A DNA stretch of 10,617 nucleotides, taken from contig JANNGR010000526.1 in the NCBI GenBank assembly GCA_031403955.1, positions 1-10,617 on the forward strand, given 5' to 3'. The stretch is from CAISIP01 sp031403955. Lineage in GTDB: Bacteria > Pseudomonadota > Gammaproteobacteria > Burkholderiales > Burkholderiaceae_C. Positions 1 through 5,284 of the stretch are shown one piece after another. A program made the position numbers and the translations under genes. Every line of letters begins with the position of its first letter. Position 1 is the stretch's first letter. The notes beneath the pieces were generated by a model that saw only the letters and a program-made list of their open reading frames with translations, made no database searches and had not been told where the DNA came from.

Positions 1-1
1 T

Positions 2-358
2 TCCACCAGCGACCTGACAACCGTGCCCCTGATCCGCCTGGCCTGGGCCCGCAGCGGCGACAAGGGCGACACCTCCAATATTGGCGTGATCGCGCGGTCT
101 GCCGCCGTGCTGCCACTGCTGCGTGTGCAACTGACCGAAGCCGCAGTAGCCGCGCATCTGGCGCACCTGGTCAAGGGCCGCGTAACCCGGTACGACGTTC
201 CAGGAATAGATGCTTTCAACTTCGTCTGCGAGCAGGCCCTGGACGGTGGGGGTATGGCTTCGATGCGCAACGATGCACTGGGCAAGGGCATGGCGCAGAT
301 CCTTTTGTCGCTGCCGATAGATGTGCCGAGGGACATGCTAGTCGATCTTCAGCCATGA
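2..358 (+). CDS. AtuA-like C-terminal ferredoxin-fold domain protein (5' end outside window)
   Basis: The frame is open to the left edge of the window, so this is either the C-terminal domain of a long AtuA-family protein (acyclic terpene utilisation, DUF1446) or a separate small protein of about 110 residues starting at the GTG at 23. The diagnostic stretch is ARSGDKGDTSNIGVIAR near the beginning of the visible part, typical of the AtuA-like ferredoxin-fold domain. It is followed by a Y-D-V-P-G-I-D-A-F-N-F segment and a glycine-rich G-G-G-M-A-S-M-R-N-D-A-L-G-K motif that also fit the family. In pseudomonads AtuA belongs to the acyclic terpene degradation cluster, but its biochemical role is poorly defined, and in Burkholderiales relatives sit in many acid-catabolism loci. 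The gene ends with TGA at 356-358. The family call is firm; whether the protein is fused or free-standing cannot be decided here. Confidence 0.85.
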   Translation, partial: STSDLTTVPLIRLAWARSGDKGDTSNIGVIARSAAVLPLLRVQLTEAAVAAHLAHLVKGRVTRYDVPGIDAFNFVCEQALDGGGMASMRNDALGKGMAQILLSLPIDVPRDMLVDLQP

Positions 359-538
359 CTGGAATGCCCAGGATCCGCAATTTACCGGATCAGGCGTCTG
401 CAAAGATGCGCGAAATGCCCGCAAAGACCGGCGCCAGACCACGTTGATGGAGGTCGAGTCCCTCACGATTGGTCACATCACAGCCGCGCTGATGCCGCAG
501 ATTACTGCAAGACTTTGTGGCGTCAATGAAAATGTCAA
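359..538. other. Intergenic stretch without a recognisable gene
   Basis: Between the AtuA-like stop and the promoter of the next block there are only two tiny overlapping frames (364-447 and 447-542) that resemble nothing I know and have no ribosome binding site. No tRNA, inverted repeat or insertion-sequence end is evident. This is the most likely left junction of the accessory block, but no direct repeat marks it. Confidence 0.5.
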
Positions 539-566
539 TTGAAAACGCGTTAAAAAGGTATACACT
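539..566 (+). promoter_or_regulatory. Candidate promoter with palindromic operator for the accessory block
   Basis: A -35-like TTGAAA at 539-544 is followed after 16 bases by TACACT at 561-566 (or after 14 bases by TATACA at 559-564). The surroundings are markedly AT-rich compared with the flanking genes. A perfect 8-base palindrome AACGCGTT (544-551) lies in the spacer and GTATAC (558-563) overlaps the -10. They could bind the Xre-type antitoxin encoded downstream, which in this family usually autorepresses; that link is inference. A Shine-Dalgarno AGAGG at 581-585 precedes the ATG at 591 by 5 bases. Confidence 0.45.
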
Positions 567-590
567 AAAAGCAACTCTTTAGAGGTCCCG

Positions 591-1860
591 ATGCCTCTTC
601 GCCTGATCCGCCCCGCACCTGATCCGTTGGGTCTCTATATCCACGCCGGTCACGCAGATCAACCGACGCTTCTGAGTTTCATAACAAGCGGCGACGCGGC
701 GCTTTCGGGGGTAGTCGTCGAGGCCAAGCGAGTTTTGAAGCAGTCGGAGTTGATGTCCCAGGCCCTCGACCACAAGCTCGATGTAGTCCTCGACCCACAG
801 ACCCTGGCGATGGCGACGCCCTACGGCTATAAAAAGTCGATGGATGGTCTTCCATGGTCTGCAAAGCGCCCCCACACGCAAGACGACTTTAAGACCAGCA
901 CGCAGCGACGCGGTATTGCTAGAGCGATTGCAGAGTTCGCAGTCCAGCATCAGTTCACGCAGGTAATGGCTCCGACGCACGTGTTGACTGGTCCGGATGA
1001 CCTCTGGCTGCAGTCTGATGTGGAGTCTGCCCACGAGCTTCGTGAGGCACTCCGAGAACTGGGCGCGGGCTCTGTCGAGATCATTTACCCGTTGGCATTG
1101 CCCTATGAAACGTTTCGCACTGCGGACAAGCGTGTCGCCATCATCGGCGAGCTGGACGGGGTTGATGTAGATGCTATCTGGCTAAATGTCACGGGCTGTG
1201 GCGCTGACGGGTCGCCCACTCTCATCACGCGCTACGCGGATGCTGCCGCTGATTTCCAAACCTTGGGGAAAGCCATCGTCGCGGACCACCGGCGGATTGG
1301 TGGGGCTAGCCCTCCTCGCGTTCGGGGCCGTTGGGGGCATTGCGCACGGTGTCACGTTAGGCGAGCGCTTTGACACTGGCCAATGGTTCAAGCCGTCGAC
1401 TGGGAGACCGTTTGCCCAACACACGCGTGTCTACTTGCCCGCCCTCGACTGGCATCTGCAGCGTGTGGACGCTGAGAAATTCTTTGAGTCCAGTTCTCGC
1501 GCAAAGGCGCATTTCGGCTGTACAGACTCGCGATGCTGCCCGCGCGGAATCGCCGGCATGTTGCGGCATCCGGGGCGCCATTTCCTCTATCAACGCACGA
1601 GGGAGGTTGGCGGTTTGAGTCAGATCCCAGAGTCTTTGCGCCGGCAGCGATTCTTGGAGGAGCATGTCCGCCTTGCGAGTGATCGTGCGCTGCTGGCGAC
1701 GAAATTGAATCTGCCCGAGGCGCTGGCTGTGAAGGTAGCAAGGCAGAGCGCTCGCCTTGACAAGATGCGGATCGAGCTTGCGGAGTACGTGCGCAAACAT
1801 CGAGATGCCGCGTTTGCAAGGCATCCCGTGACCCGCGCGACTCGCGAGGCTCGCGGGTAA
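591..1860 (+). pseudogene. TIM-barrel-like protein of unknown function, interrupted by a frameshift
   Basis: Two overlapping frames together read as one protein of about 422 residues. The first (591-1373, ATG with AGAGG at 581-585) gives a convincing sequence up to about 1289 (K-A-I-V-A-D-H) and then turns into Arg-rich nonsense. The sense resumes one frame over, from about 1291, as GGLVGLALLAFGAVGGIAHG, and runs to TAA at 1858-1860. The total length is one base over a multiple of three, so the lesion is +1 or -2; loss of an AC/CA dinucleotide in the CACC context near 1287-1290 would fit. Alternating strand-like runs (VVLDPQT, QVMAPTH, VEIIYPLALPY, AIWLNVTG, then the Gly/Ala-rich segment) suggest a TIM barrel loosely like tRNA-guanine transglycosylases. 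A C-x4-CC cluster (codons at 1519, 1534, 1537) with nearby His (1567, 1579) may bind metal. I do not know its function. It lies 52 bases before the Xre/RES pair and probably shares its promoter. A sequencing error cannot be excluded. Confidence 0.7.
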
Positions 1861-1912
1861 ATTGCGCGCGATCGACATCTTGGCAGGTGTTCTTATTGAA
1901 TGAAAGGTACCT

Positions 1913-2251
1913 ATGAGCAACGCCATCTCCCGTCGCCTGGACGTAATCCGGGAAAAAGCGGCAATGCGCTCTTCGGACGTTGCTAATGTCCTGAGCGTTC
2001 GTCCCGAAACCGTCTCCCGGTGGAATCAAGGTAAAGCCTTTCCGCACCCTCAGACTGAGAAGCACCTGATGGAGCTTGCGTTCATCGTCGAGCAGCTCTC
2101 GGATTTCTATGAGCCGAACGAAGCAAGACTTTGGATCCTTTCCAGGCAGCGGACTTTGGGAGGGCAGATTCCCGCCGAGATGATCCAGGAGGGAAAAGTG
2201 GATGACATCTTGGTGGCAATCAATCAACTACGCGACGGCGTGTTCCTTTGA
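1913..2251 (+). CDS. Xre/MbcA/ParS-type antitoxin
   Basis: This 112-residue protein has the two-part layout of RES-system antitoxins. An N-terminal helix-turn-helix spans about residues 19-40 (SSDVANVLSVRPETVSRWNQG). A C-terminal MbcA/ParS/Xre toxin-binding domain (formerly DUF2384) spans about 54-112, with NEARLWIL, a Leu-Gly-Gly, the pattern P-x-E-M-I-x-E-G-K-V-D-D-I-L and the terminal L-R-D-G-V-F-L. In the family it binds and blocks the RES enzyme, usually with its C-terminus near the active site, and represses its own operon. The ATG at 1913 follows GAAAGGT (1902-1908) by 4 bases, a good ribosome binding site of its own, so it can be made even though the upstream gene is broken. The gene ends 21 bases before the toxin start. 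The length is normal or slightly short for the family, with no sign of damage. Confidence 0.92.
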   Translation: MSNAISRRLDVIREKAAMRSSDVANVLSVRPETVSRWNQGKAFPHPQTEKHLMELAFIVEQLSDFYEPNEARLWILSRQRTLGGQIPAEMIQEGKVDDILVAINQLRDGVFL

Positions 2252-2272
2252 TCCATTGCGGCGCCGTCGTTC

Positions 2273-2815
2273 ATGATCCGTGACGCAACGCTACTTGATC
2301 AACTTTCCGCTCTGCCGACGGAGACTTTCACGGGCAGCGTGTTTCGCGCTACGCGACAGAACCTGAATCCGATCACTCCGTCCGTCAGCGGTGGTCGGTG
2401 GATGCCTCCCGGAGGAGCAGGCATCCTCTACACCAGTTTCGCTCGTGAAGGCGCCCTCGCGGAGATGGCCTTCCACCTGGGACAGCAGACGCCACGGCCT
2501 TCCAAGCCAGTAATGATCCACACGCTGAGCGTGACGTGTGGCCGGGCGCTCCGCCTGGTCCGCGTCGATCTTCGCTCCCTTGGGATCAGCGATTCGGATT
2601 ACTTGCAAGTCAACTACGTGAGAAGTCAGCAAATTGGGGATGTCGCGCAATTCCTGGGATGCGACGGTCTTATTGCTCCCTGTGCTCGTTGGGACTGCGA
2701 GAACTTGATGCTGTTTCCCGACCACATGGATGCTAATGCGCTTCTTGAAGTTGTCGAGTCTGAAACGGTCGATTGGTTGAAATGGGCCCGCGAGAATAAG
2801 GTGCTCAGCGATTGA
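2273..2815 (+). CDS. RES-domain toxin (NAD+-depleting family), conserved Ser replaced by Cys
   Basis: At 180 residues this has the usual RES toxin length and directly follows its cognate-type antitoxin. Family features in order are F-R at 24-25, GGRW at 40-43, the L-Y-T-S motif with Tyr53 and Ser55, and L-A-E-M with Glu64. A C-terminal segment GLIAPCARWDCENLMLF follows at about 132-148. RES enzymes such as MbcT and P. putida Res consume NAD+, and the domain is named for a conserved Arg, Glu and Ser. Arg25 and Glu64 are present, but the position where relatives have Pro-Ser-Ala is Pro-Cys-Ala here (Cys137, TGT at 2681-2683). This may lower or abolish activity. No Shine-Dalgarno is visible before the ATG at 2273 and the gap to the antitoxin is 21 bases, so translation is probably coupled to it. 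The frame is also open back to the antitoxin stop, with a poor alternative ATT at 2255. Confidence 0.9.
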   Translation: MIRDATLLDQLSALPTETFTGSVFRATRQNLNPITPSVSGGRWMPPGGAGILYTSFAREGALAEMAFHLGQQTPRPSKPVMIHTLSVTCGRALRLVRVDLRSLGISDSDYLQVNYVRSQQIGDVAQFLGCDGLIAPCARWDCENLMLFPDHMDANALLEVVESETVDWLKWARENKVLSD

Positions 2816-3191
2816 CGAGCCCCCCAAGGGCGAGGATATTGCAGGTGTATGCTGACCTGAGGCTGCCCAAGTCCCGACCCGGGCGCTACTGAACTCGGTC
2901 GACGCCTTGGACCGCCGGGAGTATGGTTGAAAATGCTGGCGGCAATTCCCGGCGCGAAGCCGACGATATCCAAGGTCAGGTCGTCGATCGAGAAGTTGAA
3001 ACGCAGTGGCCTGCTGTCGAAAAAAGCGCTTGGCACGACGATTGACGACCCGTTCTTCGCGGAGTTCCTGATGCGTCCGTGATCCATGAAACCCTGTTAC
3101 AGCTGATGGTGGCTCCATTGCTTGTCGAAAACACTTGGGCTGCCCTGAGACGAAATGAGCACCAGATGCAAGAGCAAGGTGCAGACACCCA
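2816..3191. other. Decayed region between two toxin-antitoxin loci
   Basis: About 375 bases separate the RES gene from the - strand toxin-antitoxin locus. No full-length gene is recognisable in any frame. The one stretch that reads like real protein is the short fragment at 2933-3082, listed separately. Long - strand frames crossing the region also run through the RES gene and have shadow-like composition. No terminator-type hairpin with a T-run follows the RES stop. Confidence 0.5.
2933..3082 (+). pseudogene. Possible C-terminal remnant of a helical/winged-helix protein, perhaps an AAA-type ATPase
   Basis: A 49-codon reading from ATG at 2933 to TGA at 3080-3082 has protein-like composition. 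It includes SIEKLKRSGLLSKKALG, then DDPFFAEFLMR close to the end. This resembles the last helix-turn-helix and 'D-P-x-F' tail of some archaeal-type AAA ATPases, recognised from memory only. The frame is open upstream to about 2861 but there is no ribosome binding site, and the rest of such a protein is absent. If correct, it is the 3' scrap of a lost gene. It could also be chance. Confidence 0.3.
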
Positions 3192-3512
3192 TCACGCGAC
3201 TACCGAATGTGCTTCAAGATTCACATTCAGTCGTTGCTGAATCGCATGAAAGATGGCCGCGAGGTTGTCCATGCTCGGGTTACCGGCGGGTGACAACATT
3301 CGGTGCAGGCTCTTGCTCGGTTTATCCGTGTGAACCGCAAGTTGCTCGAAGCCGATCGTCGCATTGACCAAGTCGCGCAGGATCAGTCGCGCAGTCACTG
3401 GCTCTCCGTTCAGGAAGAGGGTGGCTGCCTCGTCGAGCAGCGCTTGCGCGAACGCCGGATCGTGCTCGCCTCGCTCGACCACGGTTTGTTTGAAATTACG
3501 TGTCATTGGCAT
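3192..3512 (-). CDS. HigA-like antitoxin (COG3636-type addiction module antidote)
   Basis: The protein has 106 residues from ATG at 3512 (a second ATG at 3506). The body D-P-A-F-A-Q-A-L-L-D-E-A-A-T-L-F-L-N-G-E-P, then TARLILRDLVNATIGFEQLA, is characteristic of the antidotes that pair with COG3657-type killer proteins. A C-terminal helix-turn-helix follows (S-K-S-L-H-R-M-L-S-P-x-G-N-P-S-M-D-N-L-A-A-I). It would bind the toxin and the operon promoter. The toxin gene lies directly upstream, the usual toxin-first order of this family. The ribosome binding site AGAGGA (about 3525-3530 on the complementary strand) lies 12 bases from the ATG, rather far. The frame stays open upstream into the toxin tail with no stop in between, so the start is chosen from family length and the Met-x-Met. 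No damage is seen in this gene. Confidence 0.88.
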   Translation of the reverse strand: MPMTRNFKQTVVERGEHDPAFAQALLDEAATLFLNGEPVTARLILRDLVNATIGFEQLAVHTDKPSKSLHRMLSPAGNPSMDNLAAIFHAIQQRLNVNLEAHSVVA

Positions 3513-3896
3513 GATTTCATTTTTTCCTCTGACCCCTTGCGGCTTTGTCGACATGAACTTTTTCCGTGCCTTGTACTCGGCCAATAAGGCCTTGGCCCGA
3601 TCGATGTCGCGTTGCTGACCGCGTTTGATGCCGCCGCCGAAAAGCACGATCAAAGTGTCTCCGTCTTAGGCCAGGTAGATCCGGTAGCCCGGTCCCCAGT
3701 CGATCACGTACTCGCCCATGCCATCAAACCACTTGACGCTGGAAGTGTTGCCCAACTCCAGTCGTATCTTGGCCGTCGTGACCTTGGCTGCGGCGTGTGG
3801 GTCGAAGCGCTGTTTGATGTAGCCGGTATTCCCTTCGAGCGCGAGATCGGCTCCGGAGTGCCTGCCCCAAAGTTGATCGAGATGGCCGAGCGCCAC
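3513..3896 (-). pseudogene. RelE/HigB-like toxin (COG3657-type killer protein) with in-frame stop
   Basis: Reading right to left from a GTG at 3896, the frame gives AAAKVTTAKIRLELGNTSSV, then V-K-W-F-D-G-M-G-E-Y-V-I-D-W-G-P-G-Y-R-I-Y-L-A. It meets TAA (3666-3668) and continues in the same frame as D-G-D-T-L-I-V-L-F-G-G-G-I-K-R-G-Q-Q-R-D-I-D-R-A-K-A-L-L-A-E-Y-K. The GPGYR-I-Y motif, the hydrophobic strand with G-G-G-x-K, and the final helix are the conserved C-terminal half of this RelE/ParE-superfamily toxin, which in the family acts as an mRNA interferase-like growth inhibitor. The stop removes the last strand and helix; one base change (from AAA, CAA or GAA) explains it. The first 30 or so residues do not match what I expect of the family, so the N-terminus may also be altered. 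No stop separates the tail from the antitoxin frame. Confidence 0.82.
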
Positions 3897-4143
3897 TGAT
3901 CATCAATGATGGAGTGCATACCCCGCAGATCACACTTGATCGGTCTCGGAAGAAGCTGAGCAGACCGCCAAGGCATTCGATACCCATGGCGCGTTCGGCC
4001 ATGTCATCCACGCGGCGCACGCCGTGTTGTCGATGTGCCGCGAAGTTTAAGCGGCCGGTGTCGGTGACGGAAGTCAATTGTCTGACCTGCGAGCGGGGAA
4101 CGGAGTCAATCGCGCTAGACTCTTTGTCTACTCGATGACATCC
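3897..4143. other. Divergent intergenic region between toxin locus and dehydrogenase
   Basis: This stretch must hold the start signals of both the - strand toxin-antitoxin locus and the + strand dehydrogenase operon. I see no convincing -35/-10 pair and no FNR- or CRP-like palindrome. A - strand frame stays open through it, but it also runs antisense through the dehydrogenase and I do not recognise its product; it could be an old gene fragment. Confidence 0.35.
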
Positions 4144-4148
4144 AGGAG
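4144..4148 (+). promoter_or_regulatory. Ribosome binding site fixing the dehydrogenase start
   Basis: AGGAG lies 7 bases before the ATG at 4156. This selects 4156 over the upstream in-frame GTG at 4078, whose extra residues do not resemble a dehydrogenase N-terminus. Confidence 0.8.
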
Positions 4149-4155
4149 CAAAGCC

Positions 4156-5229
4156 ATGGCGATGATGAAGGCGGCAGTATTCGTCGAACCCGGACGCATC
4201 GTGCTTGAGGACAAGCAAATCCCGGATGTCGGTCCCCTCGACGCACTGATCAAGGTGACCACGACCACCATCTGCGGCACCGATGTCCATATCCTGAAGG
4301 GCGAGTACCCGGTCGCTCGCGGTCTGACGGTCGGCCACGAGCCGGTCGGCGGCATTCATAAGCTGGGCTCGGCGGTGCAGGGCTACCGCGAGGGACAGCG
4401 TGTCATCGCCGGCGCCATCACACCGAGTGGCTGGAGCAATGCCTGCCAGTGCGGCTTCGGTTCGCAGGACGGGGCTGGCACCGCCCACGGCTGGAAGCCT
4501 CTCGGGGGTTGGAAGTTCGGCAACACCATCGACGGTTGCCAGGCCGAGTACGTGCTCGTTCCCGATGCGATGGCCAACCTCGCGGCGGTGCCCGACGAAC
4601 TCAGCGACGAGCAGGTGCTGATGTGCCCCGACATCATGTCGACCGGGCTCAGCGGTGCCGAGCGCGCCAACATTCGGATTGGCGACACGGTGGCGGTGTT
4701 CGCGCAGGGGCCGATCGGCCTGTGCGCCACCGCCGGCGCCAAATTGACTGGCGCGACCACGGTGATCGGCGTGGATCGTTTGGCCAGTCGTCTTGCAATC
4801 GCGCGCCGGATGGGCGCCGACCACGTCATCGACAGTAGTCGCAACGACCCGGTCGAAGAGATCATGCGACTCACCGGCGGGCGCGGTGTGGACGTTGCCA
4901 TCGAGGCGTTGGGCACGCAGGCAACGTTCGAGGCCTGTTTGCGTGTGTTGCGGCCGGGTGGCACCTTGTCGAGCCTGGGGGTCTACTCGACCGACCTCAC
5001 GATTCCGCTGGGCGCATTCGCGGCCGGACTCGGTGACCACCAGATCGTGACCAGCCTGTGCCCGGGCGGCAAGGAACGCATGCGCCGTCTGATGTCGGTG
5101 ATCCAGTCGGGCCGAGTCGACCTCAGCCCGATGGTCACGCACCGATTCAAGCTCGACGACATCGAGAAGGCCTACGAGTTGTTCGGCCATCAGCGCGACG
5201 GCGTGCTGAAGGTCGCGATCACGCCTTGA
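4156..5229 (+). CDS. Zinc-dependent medium-chain alcohol dehydrogenase (secondary-alcohol type)
   Basis: The 357-residue protein is a medium-chain dehydrogenase/reductase that would interconvert an alcohol and an aldehyde or ketone with a nicotinamide cofactor in the cytoplasm. The catalytic zinc ligands are Cys40 (ICGTDVH), His61-Glu62 (GHEPVG) and Asp159 (CPDIMSTG). This Cys/His/Asp set is that of thermophilic secondary alcohol dehydrogenases such as the Thermoanaerobacter enzyme. The segment GAITPSGWS...GGWKFGN also follows that branch. The four-Cys structural-zinc lobe is not intact; only Cys97 and Cys99 remain there. The Rossmann part has QGPIGL at about 187-192 and ends its second strand in V-I-G-V-D, which favours NAD(H) over NADP(H). 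The N-terminus MMKAAVFVEPG is standard, and AGGAG at 4144-4148 supports the start. The ATPase gene begins 55 bases downstream on the same strand, so both are probably co-transcribed. The substrate is unknown. Confidence 0.92.
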   Translation: MAMMKAAVFVEPGRIVLEDKQIPDVGPLDALIKVTTTTICGTDVHILKGEYPVARGLTVGHEPVGGIHKLGSAVQGYREGQRVIAGAITPSGWSNACQCGFGSQDGAGTAHGWKPLGGWKFGNTIDGCQAEYVLVPDAMANLAAVPDELSDEQVLMCPDIMSTGLSGAERANIRIGDTVAVFAQGPIGLCATAGAKLTGATTVIGVDRLASRLAIARRMGADHVIDSSRNDPVEEIMRLTGGRGVDVAIEALGTQATFEACLRVLRPGGTLSSLGVYSTDLTIPLGAFAAGLGDHQIVTSLCPGGKERMRRLMSVIQSGRVDLSPMVTHRFKLDDIEKAYELFGHQRDGVLKVAITP

Positions 5230-5284
5230 CCGATAAACCAGACGGCGCCCATCGCGGTCAGTTGGCGGCCGGTGGGGCCGTACC

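Noticed and set aside
364..542. Two tiny overlapping frames (28 and 31 codons) after the AtuA-like gene
   Set aside because: Too short, no ribosome binding site, no resemblance to known small proteins.
1388..2227. 279-codon - strand frame across the TIM-barrel-like gene and the antitoxin
   Set aside because: Shadow frame; the + strand has matching domains and a ribosome binding site.
2291..3118. 275-codon - strand frame across the RES gene and the following gap
   Set aside because: Antisense to the RES domain and without recognisable features.
4078..4155. Upstream GTG start for the dehydrogenase
   Set aside because: The 26 extra residues do not resemble the family and AGGAG at 4144-4148 points to 4156.
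3897..4155. FNR- or CRP-type site before the dehydrogenase operon
   Set aside because: TTGAT-like half sites occur (for example near 3936) but no matching second half at the right spacing.
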